53,979 nt of DNA, taken from a virus. Location: the IMG/VR virus record IMGVR_UViG_3300032893_000062, positions 1 to 53,979 of that record; one strand, 5' to 3'. Of the stretch, positions 13,290 to 22,018 are shown piece after piece. The translations under genes were made by a program, and so were the position numbers. Below the pieces are notes generated by a model, which saw only the letters and a list, made by a program, of their open reading frames with translations, ran no database searches and was not told where the DNA came from. Within the stretch, counting starts at the first letter, position 1. Every line of letters begins with the position of its first letter.

Positions 13290-13907
13290 CTATGGCTCCT
13301 CAAAGACGACGAGCGGCAGAGTCTCCAGCGCCGCCACGACTGAGTTGATGATGTAGAGGTACCGGATGTCGATGTACGTCGTGAAAACCACCGTCACGTT
13401 GTCGTATGCGTTCCACGAGATCGTGTACCCCGTCCCCCCGCCGCCGGTGTTCGCCCAAGCGGCAAGCTCGTCGATGACTTGAATCGAAAGTCCGTTGTAC
13501 ATCGCCTCCGCGTAGATCGGGAGGAGCGCCTGGTACCACGTGGCAGGCATGGTGTTGTTGGCCGCCGGAATCGCCGTGTCAAACTCCCCGCCGGGTCCCG
13601 AGGGCCACGTCGATGCGTCCGAAAGCCCGTACGTCGTTGAGTTCACGGGAGGGAGCGAGGCGTCGGAGAGGATCAAGAGGTACTGATTCGTGAAGACGTT
13701 CGTCACCAGCGGACGCGGGTACCCGACGAGTTCCCCTACGTAGTCCAGCGTGGCGTCCACGTCCTGCGCCGTCGCAATCGACAGCGCCGACCAGTACTGA
13801 ATGAGCGCCAGCGGCTCCTGAATTGCGTTCAACATCCCCTGGACGGTCGCCTGAACGACGGGTCCGCTGAACTGAGAGGAAAGATAGTCGGTCGCGTTCG
13901 CGCTCAT
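13290..13907 (-). CDS. DUF2612-like baseplate-end protein
   Basis: 205 aa from ATG 13907, overlapping the stop of the J-like gene (ATGA). LIQYWSALSIATAQDVDATL followed by DYVGELVGYPRP fits the DUF2612 family, found directly after baseplate J genes in contractile phages and probably linking the baseplate to the fibres. The C-terminal half (IYAEAMYNGLSIQVIDELAA) is consistent. Confidence 0.7.
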   Translation of the reverse strand: MSANATDYLSSQFSGPVVQATVQGMLNAIQEPLALIQYWSALSIATAQDVDATLDYVGELVGYPRPLVTNVFTNQYLLILSDASLPPVNSTTYGLSDASTWPSGPGGEFDTAIPAANNTMPATWYQALLPIYAEAMYNGLSIQVIDELAAWANTGGGGTGYTISWNAYDNVTVVFTTYIDIRYLYIINSVVAALETLPLVVFEEP

Positions 13908-15358
13908 CCTGCCGCCACCGTCACATTCGCCGACGGGATCGAGGGGAGCGCGTTCCCGTTGACTATGACCTCGTTGTGCCAGCTCGTGTTGTCGAGCGAC
14001 ACCGCAACTCCCGTGACCACGGCGTACGTGTACCCCGCCGCCGCGATGGCGGAAGCGATCGCCGCCCCCGTCACGTGTGCGCCTATCGTCCAGGGGATCC
14101 CCGCGACTATCGCCTGGAGCGTCGTGTCGAACCCGACCTGCGTCGGCGTCCCCGCCTCGTAGTAGACCGTGACATAGACGTTCTGAGCGACTGCGTTGTC
14201 GTACTGAACGGCGATCAACTGTCCTGCGGCCGTCATGTAGGGCTGGACGTTCTTCGCCGTGAAGGTGACCGTCGCCCCCGCCGCCTCGTTTGTGACCGTG
14301 GCGCTCGAAGGGGCAACGACGATGCTCGACCCCGAGACCGAACCGACCTTGAACGTGAAGTTGTTCGACCCGCTCCCGGTCACCGACCACCACTGGCCGG
14401 CGACGAATCCAGCCGTCGAGAAACTCCCCCCTGCGGAGGTGATGGTGTTCCCGGACGCCGCGAACGTGAAGTCGCTCCTCGAGAAGTTCGCCGGCGCCCC
14501 CGGACCGACGGAGAAGGTCTGAATGAGCATCCGCTCCGCGTACGCCGTAGCTATCGCATCCCCCGTTATGTCGCTTCCTGCGACGACGATGTATGCCGAA
14601 AGCGGCGGAACGTTGATCGGCCCCTGAAGGACGAGGTTCACCGTCGGCGACTGGTTCAAGTAGACCGCGCTCTGCGTGATCCCCTGGATCGACGCTATCG
14701 CCCGAGCGGTCCCCTGGAGGTTCTGGTTCGCCGTGTTCCCCTGAAGGAGTCGCTGTCGTATCTGCTGCGACGTCTCAACGTTCCTCCCGACGACGGCCGC
14801 CGCCGGGTTCGTGATCGACGCGACGTGCGGGACCGTCGTGGTGAAGGACGTAAGCGTCCCCGGGGGGACGGCTATCGGCCCGAGGACGTCGGCCTCACAG
14901 AGGAGGCTTCCGGAGCTCCCGCTCCCGAGCGTCAACGTCGCTTGAGCGACGAAGTTGCAGATCGTCCCGTATGCCGCCTTTGTTCCCGAGGGGACCGTCG
15001 CTCCGCTGGAGTCCGCCGTCACGACGAGGGTGACCAGGGAGTACGCCCCCGGGATGAAGGAAGTCCCCGTCATCGGTAGGGTAGATGCAAGCTGCGCATC
15101 TGTCTCCTCGGCTACGGAGAACATCTGCGACGCCCCGAGGAGGTCCTGGTCGTTGTCCGCGAGTATCTGCCCGAGAGATAGGCACATGATCCAAACGACG
15201 TTTCCGAGGGACGCGGCGAACTGAATGACGTTCCCGCTCCCATCGAGGACGTTGTTCGCTGCGAGCACCGCGTTGATCTGAGCGAGGATGTCGGCGGCGT
15301 GCTCCGAGGCGGAGGAAGGCTTCCACGTTCCCGCAGCGTATGACAAAAATGGGGGCAT
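13904..15358 (-). CDS. Baseplate J-like protein
   Basis: 484 aa. AEETDAQLASTLPMTGTSFI, VPSGTKAAYG and the conserved NVETSQQIRQRLLQG segment identify the J-like family (gp6/Mu gp47) that forms the baseplate wedge of contractile tails. About residues 285-365 look like an inserted beta domain (FSRSDFTFAASGNTITSAGG). It is coupled to the DUF2612-like gene. Strong evidence for myovirus morphology. Confidence 0.88.
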   Translation of the reverse strand: MPPFLSYAAGTWKPSSASEHAADILAQINAVLAANNVLDGSGNVIQFAASLGNVVWIMCLSLGQILADNDQDLLGASQMFSVAEETDAQLASTLPMTGTSFIPGAYSLVTLVVTADSSGATVPSGTKAAYGTICNFVAQATLTLGSGSSGSLLCEADVLGPIAVPPGTLTSFTTTVPHVASITNPAAAVVGRNVETSQQIRQRLLQGNTANQNLQGTARAIASIQGITQSAVYLNQSPTVNLVLQGPINVPPLSAYIVVAGSDITGDAIATAYAERMLIQTFSVGPGAPANFSRSDFTFAASGNTITSAGGSFSTAGFVAGQWWSVTGSGSNNFTFKVGSVSGSSIVVAPSSATVTNEAAGATVTFTAKNVQPYMTAAGQLIAVQYDNAVAQNVYVTVYYEAGTPTQVGFDTTLQAIVAGIPWTIGAHVTGAAIASAIAAAGYTYAVVTGVAVSLDNTSWHNEVIVNGNALPSIPSANVTVAAG

Positions 15359-15362
15359 CGGA

Positions 15363-15722
15363 TCAACCTCCTGGCGACCCCTGGTTGGTCGCGTTCACCG
15401 TCAACGAATCGTCGTTCACCACGTCGTAGGTCGGATAGTAGTCGGCGTGCCCTCCGTTGGAGAGGTTCGACCGGATCTGCCCGTCGAGCTGGGCGAAAGT
15501 CGTTGAACCCGTCAAGAACCCGATCCAGTCGGGGCCGACCCCGGGGAGCTGGGGAATGGAGTTGAGGTACATCCCGCAGAGGACCTGCGCCTGCTGCGCG
15601 TCCTCATCAACTCCCGTGAGGATGTGGACGGCGTGCTGTCCCGTGGTAGCAGACGGAACATAGAGGTCGAGTTTCTGCGGCGTAACTCCTGCGGGCGGGA
15701 CCCCTATGACTTCTGCATCCAT
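15363..15722 (-). CDS. Baseplate protein in gp25/W position
   Basis: 119 aa from ATG 15722. Starts MDAEVIGVPPAGVTPQKLDL; middle GMYLNSIPQLPGVGPDWIGF; no strong family signature. Its position between the spike-like and J-like genes corresponds to the small wedge/sheath-initiator proteins of contractile phages, from which the role is inferred. Confidence 0.45.
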   Translation of the reverse strand: MDAEVIGVPPAGVTPQKLDLYVPSATTGQHAVHILTGVDEDAQQAQVLCGMYLNSIPQLPGVGPDWIGFLTGSTTFAQLDGQIRSNLSNGGHADYYPTYDVVNDDSLTVNATNQGSPGG

Positions 15723-15736
15723 ACTCTCCTCTCCCC

Positions 15737-16318
15737 TCACGCCGCTAAGATCTGCGCCAACGCCGTCGTCACGGGAGTCAACGCCCCCGCTAGAGTAGTC
15801 GCCGCAGCCGCCAAACCAGTCGGCCCCGCCTCGCACGAGACGGCGAACGTCGAGAGGGCCGAAAGCAGGTTGTTGATGACCGTGAAAAGACTCGCCGCTG
15901 CGTTCTTCACGTGGAAAAGGTTGGCGGCGTCTATGACGATCTGCGCCTGCTTGCTTGCGGAGTACAGCGGAACCGCCTTCAGGGTCTCCTGCGTGTAGTG
16001 CCACGGGATGTCGGTCGTTGTCGGCGTCGCCCCGGCGGCGGTCTTCACGAAGTCCTTCCCCCCGAGGAGGAGGACGACGTCCCCGGTCGCTATCTGCCAT
16101 GTACCCGGGAACGGCCAGAGAACCTCCACCCGCTTCGTCACGGTAGGTTGTAGCGTCTGCCCGAACTTCTGCGGGATGATCGCGTGCTGAACGTCGACCG
16201 TAGTCTGGTCGGTGGCCTGCACGACCCCCACGTCGACGATGAACTTCGACGCGAGGATGTTCTCGATCAGCCACGCAGGCATCCGCCCAACTGCATCGTA
16301 GATCGTGCTCGTGCTCAC
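15737..16318 (-). CDS. Baseplate spike / Gp138-like protein
   Basis: 193 aa from GTG 16318, which overlaps the stop of the upstream hub-like gene (GTGA). The middle (PQKFGQTLQPTVTKRVEVLW, ATGDVVLLLGGKDFVKTA) resembles the OB-fold N-terminal domain of Gp138/gpV-type membrane-piercing proteins. The C-terminal 60 residues are an Ala-rich helix, not a typical beta-helix tip. Likely a central baseplate component. Confidence 0.5.
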   Translation of the reverse strand: MSTSTIYDAVGRMPAWLIENILASKFIVDVGVVQATDQTTVDVQHAIIPQKFGQTLQPTVTKRVEVLWPFPGTWQIATGDVVLLLGGKDFVKTAAGATPTTTDIPWHYTQETLKAVPLYSASKQAQIVIDAANLFHVKNAAASLFTVINNLLSALSTFAVSCEAGPTGLAAAATTLAGALTPVTTALAQILAA

Positions 16319-17241
16319 GCCGTGGCCTCCGGAGCGGAAATCGAGACGAGGGACATGTAATTGGTTGCATCGGAGGTGCAGAAATCGAACTCCAGCATCA
16401 GGATCCGGAACGTGTTCCCCGACTTGACCTGCGACCCTCCGAAGCTCTGCCGGAAGTATTTCGGATCGACGATGATGATGTTCCCCGACGCCAAGCCCGG
16501 AACCCATGGGGCCTGAATCTCATACCCCGCCGATGTGTGCTTCGCCAGCGCGATGTAATCGAGCCTGACGAATTGCGATTGCGTCATCCCCAAGTTGGCA
16601 TGATACACTAGCAGCAGATTATTGTACGGGCAGATCCTTACTCCGGTAAAATTGTGATTTTCATCATAGGTTTCAAAAAGGGCTTCGACATGAGGAATCA
16701 TGTCTTTCATCATCCCATTGAATTGAATATCTTCAGGGAGAGCAATGTCAGGAGATATATTGTATACCAGAGTCAATCCCAATCCATCGGCAATATCCTG
16801 ACAGACGGTAGATAGCATAGTCCCGGCCGATTCGACCCCTCCGAAAATCGCATTGGTCCATGTATCAAGATTACCAAGCAATAATTGGAAACATGTCACT
16901 CCGTCAGGCCCCGGAAGCTCTTGGAAAGCGACGAGTATTGAACCCGTGAATCCGACCTGCAGCGTCTTCCGGTACCCCGCCTGAACTTTGACCGTCTTGT
17001 AGTCGGAAAGGGGTCGCGCGAGGTAGAGGTTCGTTATCCGAAGCTCCACCTGGAGGAGCGTGTTCTGCGGGATCAGTTTCCCCTTCAAGCGGATCGTAGG
17101 CTTCCTCCCCTGGCCGTCCCCCGGGGCCGGCGTCGTTATGAAGTCCGTCTCCCCGTCCGCCGTGACGAGTGTGACGTCGATCACCTTGTCCCAGAGGTCG
17201 ATCGAGTTGAAGTTTATCGTCGCGACGTTCGTCGACGGCAT
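16315..17241 (-). CDS. Baseplate hub-like protein with an AT-rich central patch
   Basis: About 308 aa from ATG 17241 (MPSTNVATINFNSIDLWDKV). Position after Dit-like and plug-like genes and before the spike corresponds to the hub (gpD/gp44) of contractile tails; sequence support is weak (RITNLYLARPLSDYKTVKVQ, AGYRKTL). DNA from about 16590 to 16910 is clearly AT-richer than both flanks and the rest of the tail genes, which suggests that the central domain was exchanged by recombination. Confidence 0.55.
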   Translation of the reverse strand: MPSTNVATINFNSIDLWDKVIDVTLVTADGETDFITTPAPGDGQGRKPTIRLKGKLIPQNTLLQVELRITNLYLARPLSDYKTVKVQAGYRKTLQVGFTGSILVAFQELPGPDGVTCFQLLLGNLDTWTNAIFGGVESAGTMLSTVCQDIADGLGLTLVYNISPDIALPEDIQFNGMMKDMIPHVEALFETYDENHNFTGVRICPYNNLLLVYHANLGMTQSQFVRLDYIALAKHTSAGYEIQAPWVPGLASGNIIIVDPKYFRQSFGGSQVKSGNTFRILMLEFDFCTSDATNYMSLVSISAPEATA

Positions 17242-17242
17242 C

Positions 17243-17566
17243 TCAGTCAACCCCCCACTGAATCAAATAGAGCGAACTGTGCGGAATCAAGTCCGTCAAC
17301 CCGAGAACCGTCAAACCCGTCGACCCCGAGGTGTCGAGGACGATCCCGTAATCGGTGAACCCCGTCCAATCGATGACGTCGGGGATGCACCCGAACTGCC
17401 GGACTTCCCCCGACGGGAGCGTGGCCCAGCCATTCCAGACGCCGTTCAGCCACGAGAATTGAAAGGTGAAGTGCCCCAGCGGCGGGTCCGCTGAGAACGT
17501 GAAGTTCACCGTCCCGGGGTCCACGTTCGGATAGCTTATCAGGTAGGACTTGGAGATCGACCGCAT
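17243..17566 (-). CDS. Baseplate plug-like protein
   Basis: 107 aa from ATG 17566 (TGATG overlap with the upstream stop). Beta-rich: NFTFSADPPLGHFTFQFSWL, then WATLPSGEVRQFGC. Size and place between Dit-like and hub-like genes fit the cyanophage Pam3-type baseplate plug family. Moderate evidence. Confidence 0.5.
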   Translation of the reverse strand: MRSISKSYLISYPNVDPGTVNFTFSADPPLGHFTFQFSWLNGVWNGWATLPSGEVRQFGCIPDVIDWTGFTDYGIVLDTSGSTGLTVLGLTDLIPHSSLYLIQWGVD

Positions 17567-18162
17567 CACGGGACCCCCGCCGCGGAGGGGATCGCCGCCG
17601 CATTCGAAGGCGTCGAACCGTAAGAGGCAGGCGCCCCTCCCGTCTGCCCTGGAGTCGGAGAGGAGTTCGCCTGGTCGACGGGAGTCGACGCCTGCGTCCC
17701 TATCTCCGCCTTGAGGATCGTGATCTCCACGAGCGAGAGGCGGATCGGGACTCGATTCGCGACCGCTGGGTCGTGCGAGTACTGGAAGCGGGAGATCATC
17801 ACTTGGTAGAGGCGGGAGGAAGGGTCGACGAGCGTCGTCGTCTGCCGCGAGTTGAAGATCCCATCCAGCGCAGTCGTCATCAGAAACAAAGAAGGCATGT
17901 ACTGCGAGGAGAGCTCCACGGGGAACCCTCCGATGTATCCCTCGATCTCCCACGTGCGCGGTCCGGGGGCGACGTTGTCCATCACGTTCTGAAGTCCCTG
18001 CTGAAGGTTGATCAGGACATGTCGCGAAACCTCCGCCTCCATCACGCAGTCGAAGCGCGATGCCTCTATCGGGACGAGTCCGACGATCGGCTGCGTTATG
18101 AACCGCCGGACGAGGTTGACCGCCACAGGGTCGAGGATGGAGACGAGAGTCTGCAGACTCAT
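17566..18162 (-). CDS. Dit-like tail protein
   Basis: 198 aa. IEASRFDCVMEAEVSRHVLI, RTWEIEGYIGGFPVELSSQY and RLYQVMISRFQYSHDP follow the Dit-like pattern (a conserved region that defends against steric mismatch of the tail hub, then a short helical segment and a beta finish). The Pro/Ser/Ala-rich last 40 residues may be flexible. It lies directly after the tape measure gene, as usual. Confidence 0.6.
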   Translation of the reverse strand: MSLQTLVSILDPVAVNLVRRFITQPIVGLVPIEASRFDCVMEAEVSRHVLINLQQGLQNVMDNVAPGPRTWEIEGYIGGFPVELSSQYMPSLFLMTTALDGIFNSRQTTTLVDPSSRLYQVMISRFQYSHDPAVANRVPIRLSLVEITILKAEIGTQASTPVDQANSSPTPGQTGGAPASYGSTPSNAAAIPSAAGVP

Positions 18163-19214
18163 CGCTGCTGCCCCACAATGTCAGCCGCCTTGTGAAGTTC
18201 CTGAATCCCCGTAGGAGTCACCTTCACCCCGCCCTGTGTCTTGTTCTCGATAGTCAGCGTTCCGTGCGGCCCTGCTATGACCTGGCGAAGCTCTTCCAGA
18301 GTGTCCTTCCAATACGCTGCAGTCCACGGCATCGCACCGGGGTGCGCCACCGCGGAGGAATACTTCAAGTTTCCGGTCGTTATGGCTTGAATCGGACCGG
18401 CCGCGCTGATCAGCAGAGATGCCGCCAGCTTCGACATGGCGTCGATCATAGCACTGATTTCATCATGATTATGCTCGAGCCAATCGTTCAAACGCTTCAG
18501 TTCCGGCGCCAAGTCCGCAATGACCTTAGAAGAGAAGGCTTCCCACATCCCCTGAAACCGCGTCCCTGTCTCACGCAGCTGCCCCATACCCGCCAGAGCC
18601 CCCGCTCGGTTCGGACCGTAGATCCCCTTCGCGGCTTCGGCCCTCATCTGGTCTATGCTCCGACCCGTCGCCCGAGAGTACAGCACCGTGTTGAGTGCGT
18701 CTGGACCGAGCAGCTGCAGGATCAGATCGTTTGCGAGGTTAGGATTCTTGGCGTTGCGGGCGGCGTTCATCAGCGTGCGGACTTGCTGGTCTTGCGTCAT
18801 GTTGACCAGGTCTCCAGGGTTGACGCCGAGCTGCGCAATGTTCTGGAAGAACTTCGTCCCCGGGTCCATCCCCTCCTCTTTCATCCGGACGAGGTTCTGA
18901 TGAAGGCTCTTGATCGAGTCGATGAACGCACTCGCGTTCCCCCCCGCCTCGGTGACCGCCGAGCTCCAAGTCGTAACGGCGTCGGCGTTCATCTGTAGAT
19001 AGTTAGAAGTCAGGAGCAACTGCCCCTGCTTGTTTGCAGCGTCCAGGAGTTTCTTGAAACTGACGGTCACTCCGGCGATCCCTAGCCCGATCTTGACCAG
19101 CCGGGCCAGCTCGTCGCCGACCCCTTTGATGCTCCCGACTCCTCGTTGGAATGACGCCTGATCGGCGTTCAGCTTGAGGGATGCAAAAAAACCGCCTACG
19201 TTCTCGTCAGCCAT
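18159..19214 (-). CDS. Tape measure protein (short)
   Basis: 351 aa. FFASLKLNADQASFQRGVGS, GVGDELARLVKIGLGIAGVT and a hydrophobic helix near 275 (KLAASLLISAAGPIQA) are typical of tape measure proteins, which set tail length and are ejected into the host. The length suggests a short tail. It follows the chaperone genes; its ATG lies inside the last codons of the 45-aa chaperone extension. Confidence 0.75.
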   Translation of the reverse strand: MADENVGGFFASLKLNADQASFQRGVGSIKGVGDELARLVKIGLGIAGVTVSFKKLLDAANKQGQLLLTSNYLQMNADAVTTWSSAVTEAGGNASAFIDSIKSLHQNLVRMKEEGMDPGTKFFQNIAQLGVNPGDLVNMTQDQQVRTLMNAARNAKNPNLANDLILQLLGPDALNTVLYSRATGRSIDQMRAEAAKGIYGPNRAGALAGMGQLRETGTRFQGMWEAFSSKVIADLAPELKRLNDWLEHNHDEISAMIDAMSKLAASLLISAAGPIQAITTGNLKYSSAVAHPGAMPWTAAYWKDTLEELRQVIAGPHGTLTIENKTQGGVKVTPTGIQELHKAADIVGQQR

Positions 19215-19344
19215 CGCGTCCCTGCTCCATCAGGGCGTCGGTCGCAGCGTTCTCCGCCGCTATGTTCCGAAGTCCGTCGAAGAGGTCGTCGACGTCGAAG
19301 GGTTCCCGATGGTACGTGGCGACGAACCGGTAGTAGCCAAACAT
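19207..19344 (-). CDS. Tail assembly chaperone extension (45 aa, possible -1 frameshift product)
   Basis: MFGYYRFVATYHREPFDVDD then LFDGLRNIAAENAATDALME. Its ATG overlaps the stop of the 152-aa chaperone (TGATG), but the same frame is reached by a -1 slip on GGGGGG (19350-19355) a few bases before that stop, giving a G-GT-like fusion. The position directly before the tape measure gene is where many phages use such a frameshift. Confidence 0.6.
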   Translation of the reverse strand: MFGYYRFVATYHREPFDVDDLFDGLRNIAAENAATDALMEQGRDG

Positions 19345-19802
19345 CAGCTCCCCCCTGACCTCTCTGCGGATTGCCTTTGCGACCCTGGAGTCCCGTTCGG
19401 AGTTGCCGCCGCCGGCGGATCGCTTTCGGCCCGCGGCGGCAAGTATTTTTCCACTATCTTTCGGGAGCAGACTTCCAGCAAAAGGCTGTACGCCGCAGGA
19501 TGCTTCCGCAGCACCTCCTGGTCGTCGAATCGATTCGTCATGTCGTTCAACTGGAAGTTGCCGATCTTCTGCCCTTTGTAGAGGACGGTCACCGGCTTTC
19601 CGACCAACGACAGCTTGGCGACCTTCTCCTTCATCTCCACGGAGTCAGCGCCGTTCCCCATCTCGGCGATGTAGCGCATCTGCTCCAAAAGCGGCACGTC
19701 GTTGAACGATTCCATCTCGACGGCGTAATCCTGGAGGAAATCCTTGTTCAAGTTGTTGAGCCGTTTCCTGATCGAGATCAGGAAGTCCATCGTGTAACGC
19801 AT
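19344..19802 (-). CDS. Tail assembly chaperone
   Basis: 152 aa. MRYTMDFLISIRKRLNNLNK, a compact middle and a Pro/Ala-rich hydrophilic end (SDPPAAATPNGTPGSQRQSA). It lies between the tube and tape measure genes, the conserved slot for the G-type chaperone that coats the tape measure before tube assembly. Identification is by position and by the adjacent frameshift candidate. Confidence 0.6.
   Translation of the reverse strand: MRYTMDFLISIRKRLNNLNKDFLQDYAVEMESFNDVPLLEQMRYIAEMGNGADSVEMKEKVAKLSLVGKPVTVLYKGQKIGNFQLNDMTNRFDDQEVLRKHPAAYSLLLEVCSRKIVEKYLPPRAESDPPAAATPNGTPGSQRQSAERSGGS
19350..19355 (-). promoter_or_regulatory. Candidate -1 ribosomal slippery run GGGGGG
   Basis: The codons TCA GGG GGG AGC TGA end the chaperone gene. 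A -1 slip at the run gives GAG CTG ATG and continues in the 45-aa frame. The heptamer A GGG GGG departs from the ideal XXXYYYZ pattern at its first base. Confidence 0.45.
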
Positions 19803-19854
19803 GTCGGCACTCTCTCCTTGTACCGGCGGCCCTTGCGACCGCTTGCCGTTCTTC

Positions 19855-20316
19855 CTACTGCCAGTCGGCGAAGGCGATCTGGACGTCGTACTCCGCCACG
19901 TCGGTCCCTTGGATGTGGAGCGGCTTGCACCGCTTCACCGTCGTTGTGGTGAACGTCCTCCGCTGTATGACGCCGTTCTGGCTCCACGACGCCGTAAGGG
20001 TCCCCCCGATGTTGTCCCCCGACTGCTGCAGCTGCTGGCAGCAAGCGACGATGTCGCCGTTTGCAACAACTCCCGTGGTCCTCACGGCGTTGAACCGCAG
20101 CGTCCCCGCCCTGACCGTGTTGGTGATCATCACCACCACCCCGCCAATCAGAGGAACGACGCGGGCGTTGTCCATCTCCTGGTCGCTGTCGACGATGTCT
20201 CCGTTGACCTTGAACCCGACCAGCGAGATCGAGTTCCCGTCGTTCAGAAGCGGATGGATCCACTGGAGGGAAAAGTCGCCTACTGTCTGAAGCTGCGATA
20301 TGGCTGGATTGGCCAC
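19855..20316 (-). CDS. Tail tube protein
   Basis: 153 aa from a GTG at 20316 with SD GGAGGG. Beta-rich: GDFSLQWIHPLLNDGNSISL, VVVMITNTVRAGTLRFNAVR, VAEYDVQIAFADWQ. Size, fold pattern and position directly after the sheath gene match the inner tube of contractile tails (DUF3277-like). Confidence 0.7.
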   Translation of the reverse strand: MANPAISQLQTVGDFSLQWIHPLLNDGNSISLVGFKVNGDIVDSDQEMDNARVVPLIGGVVVMITNTVRAGTLRFNAVRTTGVVANGDIVACCQQLQQSGDNIGGTLTASWSQNGVIQRRTFTTTTVKRCKPLHIQGTDVAEYDVQIAFADWQ

Positions 20317-20331
20317 GCCTCTACCCTCCCT

Positions 20332-21486
20332 TTACGCCTTGATGTACAGCGTCCCGTAGATGATCGACTGCCGAAGGTTGTCGACGTACGTCGCCGACCA
20401 CGCGTTCGGCACCACTATCACCCCGCCAGCCTCTGCCGGGAGCTTGTTGAACGGCGGCGCCGTGATGTCGGCCCCCGCCACGCCGTTCGACTTCATCAGA
20501 CGGCCGATCCCGCCGAAGAGGTTCAGCTGCGTGGTCAGGATGTTCAGGACCCCCTGATAGGTGTCGTTGTTGTTGAACCCGCTCTGCGCCGTCGCCGTGA
20601 TGTAGGAGGCCGTCAACTGCGAGGCGACGGTGTCGATGTAGTTCACCAGCCACGTGGCACCGATCAGCGTCTTCGAGATCATCGTCGTCCACTTCTCTGC
20701 GGCGACGTTCCCGCTCCCGTCCCCGACGTAGGTGAAGAAGCAGATCCCGCTCCCCTGCGCGTACCCGTACTGCGTGGCGGTCAGGTTCACCGGGCCAGTA
20801 GCGCTCGACCCGCTCGGCCCGAACGCGTTTCCGATCGCGAGGAAGTCCGTCTTGTTCCCGACCGGCGTCCCCGTATCGTTTACGGTCGCCAGCGTCGCCC
20901 CAAGCTGAACGAGCGCTGGGTTGTACGCCGGATTCCAGTGGTAGATGAACGGCACGTCGAGCGACTTCGACTTGAACCAGTTCGCCTCCGTGCCCACGGC
21001 CCCCGTCAAGAAGGTCCCGTCGTTCGACCCGAAGATGAACTGCGAGAGTGGGTCCGAGGCGGAAAGTGATGCCAGCTGCTGGTTCGCCTGCTGCTTGTAC
21101 GCCGAGCTGTAGGCGAGTTTCCAGTACCCGTACTGGTTGAAGATGGCGTACTGGGACCCGAGGTCCACGGAGGTAGAGCCGCTCCCCGAGAAACTCCCGT
21201 TCGTGAACGTCGCCAGATAGACGATGGACGCCTGGTTCGCAGCGACGGAGTAGAACCCAGTCATCCACGCGAGCATCGAACCCGTTAGAAGCGTCTTGTA
21301 CGTCGTCGCTGTGATCGTCGTGATGGTGTCCATCGCCGGAGCAGCCGAGAAGTTGGCCGCTGCGTCCGCACTGTCGATGAAGACCTCGACGGCGTAGAAG
21401 TTCGCCCCCGGCGTCGTCTGGAGGACGACGGTCGTGACGAACAGAATGTACTTCTGCGCTATCGACCCCACGTAATCATACGTCAT
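20332..21486 (-). CDS. Tail sheath protein
   Basis: 384 aa. The N-terminal domain (FYAVEVFIDSADAAANFSAA), the middle (YSSAYKQQANQQLASL) and the C-terminal region (WLVNYIDTVASQLTASYITA, YVDNLRQSIIYGTLYI) fit short DUF3383-like sheath proteins of contractile phages. The sheath contracts to drive the tube through the envelope. It is followed by the tube gene. Confidence 0.7.
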   Translation of the reverse strand: MTYDYVGSIAQKYILFVTTVVLQTTPGANFYAVEVFIDSADAAANFSAAPAMDTITTITATTYKTLLTGSMLAWMTGFYSVAANQASIVYLATFTNGSFSGSGSTSVDLGSQYAIFNQYGYWKLAYSSAYKQQANQQLASLSASDPLSQFIFGSNDGTFLTGAVGTEANWFKSKSLDVPFIYHWNPAYNPALVQLGATLATVNDTGTPVGNKTDFLAIGNAFGPSGSSATGPVNLTATQYGYAQGSGICFFTYVGDGSGNVAAEKWTTMISKTLIGATWLVNYIDTVASQLTASYITATAQSGFNNNDTYQGVLNILTTQLNLFGGIGRLMKSNGVAGADITAPPFNKLPAEAGGVIVVPNAWSATYVDNLRQSIIYGTLYIKA

Positions 21487-21499
21487 TCCCCGCCCTCCC

Positions 21500-22018
21500 C
21501 TACTTCACCCCGACCACCTGACCCTCGAACTCAAAGTCCGGGATCGGGTAGGTCTGCCCCGAGTCTATCTCGTCGGCGTAGACGACCTCTATCCTGACGT
21601 TGTACGCGAGGACGGTGTTCGCCCCCTGCTGATCGAAGTCCGTCACCGTGACCGCTCCGGAGGAAGCCATCAAGCGCCCGTCGTACGCCGCCCAAGCGTC
21701 CTGGACGGCGCTGTTGTGCAGCCAGTGAACGACGCTGTTCGCCAAGTCCTCCGCTACGTCACCGACGAATTGCAGCGAGATCGACGCGATCTTGTGCGCC
21801 ACCGACCAGTTCGTCTCGGTGTCCAACGCGACGAAATGCGGCGTCGTGACGGGTCGCGTCCCGTCGATCCGGAAAGCGCACCACGTCTTCGGCTTCCCGG
21901 GGTAGTTCTCCCCGCCTGTCGGCTGAAACCAGTTCCCCTGCCGCGGAACGACGTACGCTGGGTCCACGCCGAGGATCGCTGAAAGCGTAGCCTGAAGGTT
22001 TGCGGCATTCAGTCTCAC
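21500..22018 (-). CDS. Tail terminator / LIC_12616-like neck protein
   Basis: 172 aa from GTG 22018, which overlaps the upstream stop (GTGA) and has SD GGAGGG. ISLQFVGDVAEDLANSVVHW, TYPIPDFEFEGQVVGVK and beta/alpha pattern resemble tail-completion proteins found just before sheath genes. Moderate evidence from pattern and position. Confidence 0.55.
   Translation of the reverse strand: MRLNAANLQATLSAILGVDPAYVVPRQGNWFQPTGGENYPGKPKTWCAFRIDGTRPVTTPHFVALDTETNWSVAHKIASISLQFVGDVAEDLANSVVHWLHNSAVQDAWAAYDGRLMASSGAVTVTDFDQQGANTVLAYNVRIEVVYADEIDSGQTYPIPDFEFEGQVVGVK

Noticed and set aside
13907-14393. N-terminal extension of the DUF2612-like protein
   Set aside because: The extra Arg/Gly-rich residues are an out-of-frame reading of the J-like gene; the ATG at 13907 has the ATGA coupling typical of this genome. 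The same applies to long upstream extensions at 15722, 16318, 43454 and 45662.
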